In this document: piece by piece, positions 1-10,734 of the stretch
Layout of the letters: each line of letters starts with the position of its first letter
Numbering within the stretch: position 1 is the stretch's first letter
Assembly: GCF_050624435.1 (NCBI RefSeq)
Contig: NC_134540.1
Coordinates: forward strand, 25,482,001-25,546,000
Reading direction: 5' to 3'
Length of the DNA stretch: 64,000 nt
From: Tenrec ecaudatus
Lineage: Eukaryota; Chordata; Mammalia; Afrosoricida; Tenrecidae
Translations under genes and position numbers: made by a program
Notes under the pieces: generated by a model
Told to the model about the DNA's origin: nothing
Database searches by the model: none
Seen by the model: only the letters and a program-made list of their open reading frames with translations

Positions 1-667
1 GGATTTCTGAAGCAAAACAACTTGAGTTCAAATTTGATTCCAACCCTCGGTCCATATAAATCCTTGCAGTAAACCGCGGGCAGTAAAAGCTGTCCCTCAG
101 CGTTGCTGAGCCCCTCTGCAGAGCCTCACTTCTTACGGCGGGCGGGGTAGGGTCGGCCCTGCTCAGCTCACTCAGGTGCTGCCTGAAGGACCATTGTGAT
201 GCTCAGAGCTGACCTGCTGGATGAGAAGAGGAAGAGGGCGCTCCTATTTCTAATAAGCTCTTTTACTGATTCTTGAACCCATAGGATTAAAGTATAGAAT
301 ATGCAAACAATAAAGTTGCAAAATATTAAAAACAACTTATTTTAAACTGACAAAAAAGAAAACCCAAACCTAAAAAAACTTCTGACAATGGAATGGTCCA
401 TAAACACATTTTCCAGGGACTCGTCCCACACACATGGTGTTTCTACACTATCCTCAAAGGAAATGGGCTTTCAAATCCTTATCAATGATCTCCAACACAT
501 GCCTGTTGTTTGGAGCTCTGTCGATTGTTCTTTATCTCTAAACGTTTAGTTCTGCATTTCCAAACAACCTCTCTTCACACCTTATTGCACTACAGCAACA
601 AAAGGCAGGCACTTTCTATTAAACAGTCTGCTTAGGCCATCAGACCAGGGTTCTCTATTAACTGTTC
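1..667. other. Unique sequence with a GC-rich patch
   Basis: No repeat family or gene is recognised. Positions about 70-240 are GC- and CpG-rich compared with the AT-rich remainder. The rest is ordinary AT-rich sequence ending where an RTE tail begins. Confidence 0.4.
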
Positions 668-1063
668 TTGTCAGGAGCCGGAGCCATAGCACCCTGATGC
701 ACAATCGAAGGAAACAATGCCGGTCCGTGCTATGCTCCCCACTGGGCATAAGCTTGGGCCCCTTGTTGCAGCCACTGTGTCAGTCCATCTCATTGAAGGC
801 CTCCCTCTTTCTTGCTGGCCCTCCACTTGACCAAGCATGATGTCCTTCTCCAGAGACTGGTCTCTCCTGACGACATGTGCAAAAGGAAGCATTGCCATCC
901 TTGTCTCTAAAGAGCACTCTGGATGTACTTCTTCCAACACAAGCCGGTTTGCCTTTTTAGCATCCATGCTGTTTTCGGCATTCTTCTCCAGCACTATTCA
1001 AATGCATGGATTCCTCTACCATGCCCCTCATTCGATGTCCAACTTCCACACACATCTCTATTA
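668..1063 (-). mobile_element. RTE-type LINE, 3' end fragment
   Basis: On the minus strand this reads as the C-terminal end of the RTE polyprotein. One frame contains RRDQSLEKDIMLGQVEG followed by GRPSMRWTD, the usual afrotherian RTE ending. The top strand shows the familiar complement, with a 'caagcatgatgtccttctcc' block near 834. It is 5'-truncated and frame-broken, so not coding. A SINE in the same orientation abuts its upstream side at about 1064. Confidence 0.85.
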
Positions 1064-1262
1064 ACACCAAACGACTCACTGCCATGAAATAAACTCTGAC
1101 TCCTAGCGAACCTATAGGACAGGGTAGAACTGCCTCTGAGTTTCTGAGACGGTTGCTCTCCACGAGAGTGTAGAGCCTCACCTTTTTCCCTCGGGGCCTT
1201 CTAGTGGTTTCAAACTGGCCGTTAGCAGCCCAACAAGTAACCACTATGCCACCAGCGCTCCT
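1064..1262 (-). mobile_element. AfroSINE-type SINE
   Basis: Complement of an AfroSINE, nearly full length. The tail complement (actcactgccatg, then gaacctataggacagggtag) is at the left. The tRNA-like head (gttagcagcccaacaagtaa, ccactatgccaccag) is at the right. The internal pol III promoter region would lie near 1200-1260, reading leftwards. Its 3' tail resembles the RTE tail, in line with RTE-driven mobilisation. Confidence 0.88.
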
Positions 1263-1385
1263 AAGTATTTATGTATTGTGTATTTGCAGAGTCACTCCTA
1301 ATGCATATTTCAAATATTACATATAGCTGTCAGTTGAATTTTTTTTAAGGCAACACACAGGTCAAATGAGAAGAAAATAGAAAAA

Positions 1386-1580
1386 GTGTACTCACTCAGT
1401 CGCCCAGGCAGGCAAACTGCGCGTGAAGACGGTCTCCGTGAGCCCCGTCAGCCCCGGGACGCTGGGCAGGCTGTGAAGGCCACACCGCCAGGCTCCCGGG
1501 ATCTCGTCTATCACAACTGCTACTTTCCGTCCGCATTCTCATTTTCATGTATTGTGACAGACACCTCGCGCACTTAGCTT
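1386..1580. other. CpG-rich unique patch with splice-donor-like motif
   Basis: About a dozen CpGs fall between 1395 and 1580, unlike the AT-rich flanks. On the minus strand a donor-like GTGAGTAC lies at about 1388-1395. Upstream of it (higher coordinates) some 40 codons are open before a stop, with no recognised homology. A second, stronger donor-like motif on the same strand (GACAGGTAAGCC) is at about 1907-1918. This could be a small CpG island, an exon of an unknown transcript, or chance. I do not recognise a gene. Confidence 0.25.
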
Positions 1581-2019
1581 CTATATAGGAGTCTTTAATA
1601 ACTATCTGCTCGATATTATGAACAAACAGGGACTTCCTTTAGAAATTCACAGCCTGCCTTCATTCTCTTTCTGCAGCTAGGGATCACCTTCCCACGGTCG
1701 GGAATTCTGATCAGTAGTCACATCCTCTTCATTCATCCTATCCTTCTGTAAACTCAGCCCCTGCACGATTATCCCGTAAGGATTAAGGTGTGTTGATTAC
1801 CTTTCGCCAGCGGTGTTCTCTAAGGCAAGCAGTCGATGTGGAAACTTACTTAAAACATTTACGTGCCAAAACAAGGAGTACTGTTGAAAAAAAGAAAGAA
1901 AAAAGGCTTACCTGTCTTCCTGAGCGTTTGTTGGATTTGATACCTGTTGTTTTGGGCCGTTGCCAACGTTCTCACTCACAACGAACTTAAGCACAAGAAT
2001 GTCGCCGGTCCTGCGTCCT
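1581..2019. other. Unique sequence
   Basis: No repeat or gene recognised. It holds the minus-strand donor-like motif near 1907-1918, followed on that strand by a pyrimidine-rich run. Nothing else stands out. Confidence 0.4.
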
Positions 2020-2290
2020 TCTGTTGCAAGCCCGTTTTTGCAGGCTCTATGTCGGCTCTCAGGTCGACCCTCCACCAAGCATGATGTGCTCCTCGGAAAA
2101 GGGGCCTCCTGGTGACACGCCCAATATCACACCGCCCTTGCTCCTCAGCAGCAGTCTGACCTTACACAGAGCTCGCATTTTTAACTTGAGATCATCGATT
2201 TTCTTCCTGTTTTCCTTATTCATTAATGAACGCATATGAGATCTTTGAAAGTATCGTACCTGGACCAGGAACACCTGTCTTCAAATTCAA
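2020..2290 (-). mobile_element. RTE LINE fragment, degenerate
   Basis: Top strand carries 'caccaagcatgatgtgctcc' near 2075 and an 'atcgattttcttcctgtttt' block near 2195, then a run to cctggaccaggaacacctgtc. In order these match the complement of the RTE 3' region. It is heavily diverged with internal loss. Confidence 0.7.
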
Positions 2291-3063
2291 GTGTTTTATT
2301 TATTTGTTTTAATTTTTAGAGCTCTTTGATAGTTTACATGGATAAATAGTACATTTATTGTCAACATATAATATCTGTTGTTTGAGGGCAGTTTCTCTTG
2401 ATTACACACATTTTACAACTGTACTAAGAAACAAAATATAATGCCATATGGACCAGTAAAAATTAAGAATTGACTGATAAAATAAAGCTGATGATATTTA
2501 GATGCAAACAAAAAACAAACAAACAAAATGACTGAGGCAGTACAAAGGTACACGTCTCCATACTTTATGAACTGTGGGCAGTTGGATAGTACCTCTTCAA
2601 TCTAAAATATTTTTCAGGATATATTTTAAATAGAATTTTCAATAAAACTATGAGTTTGGCTTGTTCCTTTATAGGTATTTTTAAAACTTAGCTAGTCACA
2701 GGTATTTCTCCCTTTGCTGTCCCAGTGCCATGCTTTCTTATGTTCCGGATATAAATAATCAAAGCTACCGTGAGCTCCACTTGCCTGAATAATTGCTATG
2801 CCTCTCACATTAAAAATATTGAATTATTATACATGTTTGTTCTGGCTGTTTTTCCTCTCACCCTCCCCAGAAAAATGTTTTGTTCTTGAGTTCTCTACTC
2901 CCTCTCAGTCCCACTAATTTGTTAAAAAAAAAAAAATCTATCTTTGCCTTTTACCATGAGTTCTATGGCATTTCTCTATGTCTATGATTTTCTGCACCGT
3001 CAATATTCATAAACTAATCTCCTAAAATTAACCACCTTTTGCGAAATTGTGCTTCTTTAAGTC
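2291..3063. other. Unique AT-rich sequence
   Basis: No gene or repeat identified. A poly(A) run near 2923-2936 is not attached to any element I recognise. Confidence 0.4.
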
Positions 3064-3868
3064 GTAAAGGCTTGAAGATAAACAAGTGGCCATCTAGCTG
3101 AGAAGCAACAAATCCCACATGGAGGAAGCACACTAGCCTGTGCGATCATGAGGTGTCAATGGGATTAGGTATCAGGTATCAAAGACCCAACACAAAACAA
3201 GCAAATAAAAATAAAGCATATCAGTGGGAATGAGGGTGAGGGCAGAGTGGAGATCCAAAGCTCATCAGAAGTCAATTGGAAACCCCTGTCAGAAGGGCAA
3301 CAGGAGGAGAAGAGCCAGTCAGGGTGCAGTATAGCACTGATGAAACACACAACTTTCCTCTAGTTCTTTAATGCTTCCTCCCCCCAACCGCCTACTACCA
3401 TGGCCCCCATTCTATCTTACAATTCTGGCTGGACAAGAGCATGTATACTGTTACACACAAGAGCTTGCAACATATTGAACCCAGAACAGATAAACTCATC
3501 AAGACCAAAAAGGGGAGCAGCGATACCAGGAGGGTTAGGGGGATGAGGTAAGGGGAAACTATCACAATAATCCATGTATGGCCCTCATTCCAGGAGGGTG
3601 GACAGCATAAACATGGGTGAAATGAGACAGCGGTCAGAGTAAGACATGAAAAAAAGAGAATAATTTATAAATTATAATGGGGACATGGGGAGGGAGGTAC
3701 GAGGAGGGAAGAGGAAAATGAGTAGCTGATGCCAGGGGCTCAAGTAGAAAGAAATGTTTTGAAAAGGATGTTGACAACAAATGTACAGATGTGTTTGACA
3801 CAATGGATATATGTATGGATTATGATAAGAGCTATAAGAGACCCCAATAAAAAACAAGAACAAAATAA
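3064..3868 (+). mobile_element. L1 3' UTR (afrotherian type), 5'-truncated
   Basis: Starts inside the 3' UTR (aaggcttgaagataaacaag, then gtggccatctagctgagaag) and runs through a purine-rich G-track (about 3520-3720) to a polyadenylation signal aataaaa at about 3847 and an A-rich tail. The same order of blocks recurs at 28.7 and 61.2 kb on this strand and at 18.2-19.5 kb on the other. No coding part is retained. Open frames on either strand here are incidental. Confidence 0.85.
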
Positions 3869-5044
3869 ACCACCACCACCAACCAAAATGTTATCCCTTG
3901 TAGACAAGTTTAATATGTGAAGACTTTTATTTTAAACTGTTTGCTATTAGAAAAGCAAGGCAATTAAACATGGTTATATCATTTTAGATCTTTGAAATTT
4001 CAGTTTATCTAACATAGCATGAGAAAATCTGTCATTTACATATTAGTTTAATAATTAGTTATTTCTATTTCAAATTAATTTAAAAAGTGTAAGGAGAGTT
4101 ATTTGTATTGGGGTGGTGTTGTAATTAGTAATCTAATATTCCTTTGCCTGAATCACAGTATGCCTTTCTCCAACTTACCTACTTCAAAGTAAGTCATTAT
4201 TCAAGAATATATAATCACCTTGTTTTAATCTTATCATTTTCAGATACCAACTAACATAATTAGCTTTCTCTTCTCTTCTTTTTAGTGAGATGATCGCAAT
4301 AAAGGATCAATGTGCAAATACACCATTTTATACTCAACAACAATGATTACTTTGACCCTCAGTGTAAATTTATTGATTTTTCTTATTAGTACATTATCAC
4401 CAGTTACTTCACAGCATGGTGTTTATTAATTAGTCAGAGAAATATAGATTCATTTGAAAACAATTCTCCTTTTAAGTTGATTTCCCTGAGCTTCTGTATT
4501 AGCTTGCTACCCGAGAGTGGCATGGATAAATTAAAATGGGATTTTATACCTTTTTCCAAAGAATGCAAAGTTTATCATTTAAATGTATCACGAAATAGAA
4601 ACGGCAAAATAAAAAAGTATTACAACAACTTAAGTAAACTAAAACATTTAAGGATTTCTAGTGTTTTTCTGTCATTTGTTCTCAATTAAAATAACTCCTT
4701 TTAATGATCAGTAGATGTGAAGTAGATACATTTTACATTCTGTTTATATCTGTTATCTAAATATTTACTAAAATAAATTTGGAAATATGTGGTGAAAATA
4801 ATTTGTTATAAAAGTGCAATCTCTTATTTAGTTCTCAGCATAATTAATTGACTGCTTCCTAGATAGAAACTATCAGGAAAATAAGATTGGAAATGAAGAT
4901 GAAAAAAAAAGACGCATAAAACATAAACCTATACCTGTCACTTTGTCAAGTGTACTCACATATAATTATATAATTCACTCATTCATTCATTCATGTATTC
5001 ACTTTAGAAGTATTTGAAGAGTCTACTGATTGCCAAATGAAACC
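3869..5044. other. Unique AT-rich sequence
   Basis: No gene or interspersed repeat recognised. It contains a short ATTC microsatellite at its right end. Confidence 0.45.
4974..4998. repeat. (ATTC)n microsatellite
   Basis: Short tetranucleotide run, about five units, directly visible. Confidence 0.85.
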
Positions 5045-5181
5045 TAGTGACACAATCACTCAGACCTCAACTGCTGACCAGCAGATCAATAGTTGGAGTT
5101 GCCAATTCCAGAAAAGACCCGGGAGGCTGTTTCCATAAAGAGAATAGCCTAGGAAACCCCAGGGGGCATCTCTACTCTCAA
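5045..5181 (+). mobile_element. AfroSINE-type SINE, diverged
   Basis: Head-like block (gacacaatcactcag, then tcaactgctgaccagcagat) followed by a middle (gaggctgtttccataaagag) and a tail-proximal 'ggaaaccccagggg'. The 3' tail is lost where the mariner terminal sequence begins, so the order of the two insertions is not resolved here. Confidence 0.7.
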
Positions 5182-5185
5182 GGGG

Positions 5186-6262
5186 TACCCCCAAAATGAA
5201 TTTTTTCAAAGCTATATAATTATTATTATTATACCTTTCTACAAAACAACCTTATGACTTTCAAAGTACTCTCCATTACCCTTAATCCATTTGTCATATC
5301 TGTGATTTCATTCTTGGAAACAGTTTTCAAATTTATGTGTTTGGATGTCTGACAACACCCACCTCATTTTTCTTGACCTCTTTTATGTCATCAAATCACT
5401 GTCTTTTCATGTCCCTCTGCATTCACAGGTACAAATAAACAAAAAAAAAAGTCACATGGAGCAAGGTCAGGTGCATGTGACCAGAGAGTCATGCTGTTTT
5501 TTTGTCCAAAACTGGCGCACTGAGATGGATGTGTGAGCAGGTTCATTGTCGTGGTGATAAAACAAGTCTCCCAACTGCCATCCATCAGGCCTTTGTATGG
5601 TACACTATTGCACAATCTTCTCAGAACCCTGAAATCGGTAGTTCTCAGACTTCCAAATGCCACCACCCTTTCATACAGTTCCTCCTGTTGTTGTGACCCC
5701 CAGCCATAAAATTAATTTTGCTGTTACTTCATACTGTAATTTTGCTACTGTTAGGAATTGGGTGACCCCTGTGAAAGGGTTGTTCGACCCCCAAAGGGTA
5801 CACAAACCACAGGTTCAGAACCACTGCTCTGAATGGAAAGCTTGATTAACGGTCTGACCTGGGCTGGTGAAACAAACTCCAAATGCACTGTGAGTTGATA
5901 TTTTCAACCATTTGGTAAGTTGAGGGATGTCCAGAGCGAGGTTTGTCATCAATTGCCATTCGTACACTTGAATTTTTCCCATAGTGCTGCCCTTATAAGC
6001 TGTGTTCAACATCCTAACAATTTCTTCGGCATTTTCCTGATAAGGAAAAATTTCACAGCTGCACGCTGTTTTCTTAAATTGACCCTGATGATAACCATGG
6101 TTTGATTGAAACTGCTTTTACGAAAAAATAAAACACGCTGTGACCAGAAAGAGCCCTGAGTCAGCTGCTTAATGCTCCCCTCAGAGGGAAAAATGTAGAC
6201 GATGGAAGCTCTGCCCACTGAGGCATTTTTCATTTGAAGATGGTGGGCAGTGTACCCCCTCA
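5186..6262 (-). mobile_element. mariner DNA transposon with broken transposase
   Basis: Tc1/mariner element. The left end has TA followed by CCCCCAAAA, matching the terminus of the second copy at 27.08 kb in inverse. Minus-strand transposase remnants include the helix-turn-helix part (RAAVKFFLIRKMPKK, about 6010-6075), a MLNTAYKGSTMGKIQVYEW stretch (about 5955-6012), and the catalytic-domain hallmark PDLAPCDFFF (about 5440-5470). The terminal domain (near 5260-5400) is frame-broken by several stops. A SPIN-type hAT splits it. The right terminus is not cleanly resolved. Not functional. Confidence 0.85.
5636..5826. mobile_element. SPIN-type non-autonomous hAT element
   Basis: A 191-bp element with terminal inverted repeats: ggtagttctcagacttcc on the left and ggttcagaaccactg on the right. 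Internal blocks 'tgtgacccccagccataaaa' and 'gacccctgtgaaagggttgt' are the recognisable signature of non-autonomous SPIN. It sits inside mariner transposase sequence, so it came later. The 8-bp flanks (cctgaaat, ctctgaat) are only loosely alike, so the target duplication has decayed or the ends are off by a base. SPIN is known as a horizontally transferred hAT family present in tenrec. Confidence 0.85.
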
Positions 6263-6408
6263 TATGCGTTGGATTTATTTCAAAGGCAGTCAACAAATAT
6301 TTTAGAAAAAGTATATTAGAATGAAATGAGAAAAGCTTCCATGAAATCTTGTGGTAGAAGTTGTATTGTAGGTAAGTGTTGGCCAGCTGGTCCTGACTCA
6401 CAGCAACT

Positions 6409-7000
6409 GTGATAGGTAGGTTTTATATCAACTTGAGTGGACCACAAATCTGAGTGTTTGGGCAATGGAGATCTAGTAATACCGATCACATAGCAGTCAC
6501 TTACAGTGGGATCTGCTAGGAGCAGCAATCAGTTGTAAGATTAGAATCAGATACAACACCCCTGCTGGTGCATTTCCTTGGGAGAGTGATGTGCTTCCAA
6601 TATGACAGAATTTTATGAATTAACTTGCTTTATTTTTGATTGGGTCTTGATCTTTCACCTGGCTCATTGACTTCTGATTTTTTTGGACTTGAAACAATCC
6701 CCTGACATATTGCTTACCAGTCCTGGGAATTGTCAGTGGCCAATCATGTGACCTGTTGATCTTGGATTTATTCACTGCTGTGTCCACTAGCCTGTCATTT
6801 TCCTACTGATCTTGGCTTTCAGAAACAGCTACTAGAGTTGGGAGAACCATCCAGCCTAACCTCTGACCCCTTCACTTGGAATCTGCTAGGACTTGCTGGT
6901 TTCTACAACTTTGTGAGTCATTTTAATATCAATTTGTATGTAGATATATATGAATGTATGCATATATGCTTTCAATACGTTTACTTTTCTGGAGACGTCT
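6409..7000 (+). mobile_element. LTR-like interspersed repeat
   Basis: Begins tgtgataggtaggttttata followed by tcaacttgag, and ends with a tatatatgaatgtatgcat tract and 'ttttctggaga'. The 14.0-14.7 kb and 14.97-15.36 kb repeats share its start in the opposite orientation. The 11.3 kb copy has the same architecture and a 5-bp target duplication, which suggests class III (ERVL/MaLR-like) LTRs. No internal coding region is attached. Confidence 0.6.
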
Positions 7001-7021
7001 TCTCGCAATTACTGTTACTTT

Positions 7022-7545
7022 GAGTGCACTCTCGTGGTCACTGTGTCGGTTCATCTCCTTGAGAGTTTTCCTCTCTCTCTGCTCCTCTGCTTTCTCTCGC
7101 ATGATGTCCTTTCCTAGGCCCTGATCTTGCCTGAGAACATGTCCAAAAATAAGATATGAAGTTGCCTATTCTTGTTTTAAAGGACTGTGCCTGCTGTGTA
7201 TTTTCAACTACAGATCTGCTGGTTCTTCTAGCAGCTCCTGGTACTCTCACCATGCTTCACCAACACCATACTTTAAAGGCACTCAATTCTTCACACTATC
7301 GTCTTTCTGCACTGTCTTTCACAAGCTTGTGAGGTGATTGAAAATATTTTGGCTTGGACCAGGCATCTCCATCTTCAAGTGGGCATCTTTGCTCTTTGAA
7401 ACTTTAAAGAAGTCTTACACAAACAATGTTTCAGTCCAATAGAACCCTTCATTTCTTCGCTGCTGCTTGCAGGCATCTTAATTGTGAATGACAGTAAAAT
7501 CTAATACCTGAACACTTCAATCCTTTGTCTGTTTAGCTGTGAAAT
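7022..7545 (-). mobile_element. RTE LINE, 3' region fragment
   Basis: The complement of the RTE C-terminal region is visible as 'ctcgcatgatgtcctttcc' (about 7096), 'gcttgtgaggtgattgaaaa' (about 7325) and 'tcaatcctttgtctgtttag' (about 7517). It could be the distal part of the RTE element whose endonuclease half lies at 10.7-13.0 kb, separated by an L1 and other insertions. That is an inference. Confidence 0.75.
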
Positions 7546-7640
7546 ATCTCATTGCAATATGAATTCCCTAAGAGTAGAGATGCTTAGTGGAAGTAACAGA
7601 AACAAGTCCATTACGACTGAAGCAAAGTCAGTAATGGGAA

Positions 7641-7825
7641 ATCAAACCAAACAATGCCCTTAAGGTGGTTCTTACTCATAACAATCTTGTGGGACAGTGC
7701 AGAACTCCATTACAGTATTTCTTTGTTTGAAGCGTATTGCCTCAGCTGTGTCCCAACACAACTGGTGAATTTCAACCACAGATTTTTGGGATTGTAGCCA
7801 AACACTGACACTAACAACTGAATCA
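7641..7825 (-). mobile_element. AfroSINE-type SINE, diverged
   Basis: Left end carries the complement of the tail (cttactcataacaatcttgt, gggacagtgcagaactcc). A 'ggtgaatttcaaccacag' block marks the head region on the right. Strongly diverged. Confidence 0.65.
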
Positions 7826-8344
7826 CCATTGTTCCAACAGGCATCAGGGACTAACGAGTGGGCGGTTATTGTCCAAGCTCCAACCAAGATGACGGAGTGA
7901 CTTCACGAGAAACTATAGCACCCCGAATCACATCCTGAAATAAAAAAATCTAGAATATGAGGAGTTCTACCAGAACACAAACTCATTGTCCTGTGCTTGT
8001 TTTATTGTTGTTGTTTTTTTTTTTTGGCGGGGAGGGGCTTGGTTTTCTTCAATAAATAAATAGCAATGTAAAACAAAAATTTCAAATGTCTGTACCAGAT
8101 TCAAAAAGATCTAATAGATTTATCAATTACATTTGATGTGTAGACGAAGTGTGACTCCTTAGTCAAAATAGTTATCTCTCAAAAGAATTTATGATCAAGC
8201 AGGAGAATTTGAACACCAAATAGTTGGCAGGAGATGATAATTCATTGTAAGTAATATACAGGTATGGTAATAATATATAAGAACCATTATTTGTTAGCAT
8301 ATATACTTAACTACTAGATGTGAAATAAAATTGTTTCTGATAAC
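7826..8344. other. Unique sequence with T-rich run
   Basis: No gene recognised. A T/G-rich run at about 7998-8040 could be the tail of an unidentified minus-strand retrocopy. The remainder is AT-rich and leads into L1 sequence. Confidence 0.35.
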
Positions 8345-10690
8345 CATTGGTACTCAGAATTATGTTGAAAGGCTTAGCCAGAGTCATTGGACAATAAATG
8401 AAATCAAAGACATTAGGATTGTCAAAGAAGTAAAATTCTCTGTTTGCAGGTTATATTACAATGTACATAAAAAACACAAAGACTTCAAAAAATATTTTTA
8501 GAGGCAATTGAGAGATGTGGCAATGTGGCAAGATGCAAGATTAACATACAGAAATCACTTCCCATATGCTAACATAGAGAACTCTGAAAAAAGAAATCAA
8601 GAAAACAAAGAGATTTATAATGGCCACCCAAAAGATAAAACTTAACAATAAACTGAACCAGGGAAGTGAAAGATTTTTACAAAGTCAATTACAGAACACC
8701 ACTAGAAAAAAAGCATAAGAGAGTTACATAAATGGAAAACTATTCCGTGTGCATTGATAGGAAGGTTTAACATTGTGGAAATGTTAATACTCCTCAAAGA
8801 AATCTATAACTTTAATGCAATTCTGATACAAATTACAACACACTGCTTTAAATAAATGGAAAAACTAACATCAAAAGTGCTATATGGACTGCCAAAAAGA
8901 CAAACCAATGTCTTGGAAGAATTATGGCCAAAGTGTTCCTTAGAGGGAAGGATGATGAGATGTCATCTTATATAGTTTTCACACATTGTCAAGTAAGATC
9001 AGTTCCTGGAGAAGGACACGATGCTTGGTAAAGTAGAGAAGTAGTGAAAAGGAGGAAGGGCCTTGATGAGACAGATTGTCCCAGTGGTTATAATGGTCTC
9101 GAACATGGGTACAGTTGTGAGGATGGTGCAGGATCTGGCAGTGTTTCCTTCTGTTGTGCATTGGGTCACTCTAGGTCAGAATAGACTTGATGGAACCAAA
9201 CAACATCAACAATTTATATGGAGATGGAAAAGACCCAGGGCAAGCAAATAATTTCTTAAGACTAAGAATGGAAGAGACCTCTCACTTCCTGATGCCAAAA
9301 CTTATTACACACTCACAGTATTCCAAAATACACTGGTAGGGGGACAAGGATAGATACCTAGATCAATGGAACAGAATAGAGAACCCAGAAATAAATCCAC
9401 AAACAGATAAATGATCTTCAACAAAGGACTAAAAACATAAAATGGGAGAGACATAATCATACATATGATGCCAGCAAATTTGGATCTTCATCTTCAGAAG
9501 AATGAAATAGGACCTGTATCTTGCCACACATAGAAAGCTGGATCCAACATAGACCAGACCTAAAAATCAATGCCAGCACTCTAAAGACCACCCATGAGGA
9601 AATACAACCTTTAGTGCCCAAACCAGAGCATAGGCACACTATTAAACATAGCAAAGAAAACAGAAACAATAGAAGGCAAATTCGATTATTGGAATACACT
9701 AAAGATGGGAGATTGGTGTGAATTCAAAGAATCTATTGAAAGAGTACAAGTGAGTACAGAGCGTGGACATTATGTTTGATAATAACACAAAATAAATGTG
9801 ACTGATCCCAAAAATCTACAGAAAGCTGAAATATCTCAATAAAGAAAAAGGGAGTAATTTAATTTAAAATGGTTAAAGAATATGTTCAGTCACCAAAAAA
9901 GGCATCCAATTGGTCATCAAATACATGAATTCTCACAATCCACAGCCATCTAAGAGATGTAAATAAAGCAATGATGATGCATCACCTGAAACCAACAATG
10001 TCAGTCAAGTTAAAAAACAAAAGAGAAAAAAAGAAAATAACAAATGCTTGAGAGGATGCAGAGAGTTTAGAACCCTCATACACTGCTCATGGGACTGTAA
10101 CAATGTGCAGCAAAAGGGATATGACAAATATCAAATAGCCAGAATGTTACATGATGCAGCAATTCCACTGTTGAATATATACCCTAATATAATTCGACTA
10201 ATAACATAAACAGAGGCACAACACACTGTAATTTACAGTAAGAAGATTTAAGCAAGCTAAATTTCAATGAGTAGGAGAATGGAACATGTAACTCTGGTAT
10301 GTACACACAATACTCAAAACATGATTATACCAGGAAGCACCTCATACCATGGATTGACCTAGAGAACATTATGCTGAGTGAAATTAGCTAATTGCAGAAG
10401 CACACATATTATAGGAGACCACTGTTTTGCAGATAAAAAACCAAGACAATAATTTTCATATCAAAGAAGCAGATTTTGGAAGTTCACAACAGGAAGATCA
10501 AGTAAAAGCCAGATGAAACAATAGGCTAGAGGACAGATGGTTGTTAACTCGATTGGAGGGGGAGACGGTGATCCACACAGGGCTGACATAACTCAGAGAC
10601 GAGCGGTAGTGCCAGCTGTGAGGGTCATAAGGAGCTTTCTTTCTTGTATTCAAAATTGATAATCTGAAATGTATACTCCACTTAATACAT
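8345..10690 (+). mobile_element. L1 fragment: ORF2 3' half and 3' end
   Basis: Starts just after the reverse-transcriptase active site (block gaaatcaaagacattaggat) and continues through recognisable L1 ORF2 landmarks in order: 'ctgtttgcaggttatattac', 'agattaacatacagaaatca', 'tttaatgcaattctgataca', 'agatcaatggaacagaatag', and 'gagaacattatgctgagtga' at about 10362. Many stops and indels, so a pseudogene. An RTE tail at 8922-9215 interrupts it. On the 3' side it abuts RTE endonuclease sequence on the other strand, consistent with insertion into an older RTE. Confidence 0.85.
8922..9215 (+). mobile_element. RTE LINE 3' tail nested in L1
   Basis: 5'-truncated RTE with the signature blocks 'ctggagaaggacacgatgct', 'gtgaggatggtgcaggatct' and 'gtgcattgggtcactctagg', ending in a CAACATCAACAA-type tail. 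Flanking L1 ORF2 sequence resumes as 'tttatatggagatggaaaag', so the insertion postdates the L1. Confidence 0.85.
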
Positions 10691-10734
10691 TATAAAAATA
10701 TTTTAAATCAGCACGTCAGATGTTATTTAAGACA

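Noticed and set aside
6006-6401. Minus-strand frame of 131 codons as a host gene
   Set aside because: Its C-terminal half is mariner transposase (RAAVKFFLIRKMPKK). The N-terminal half is flanking sequence.
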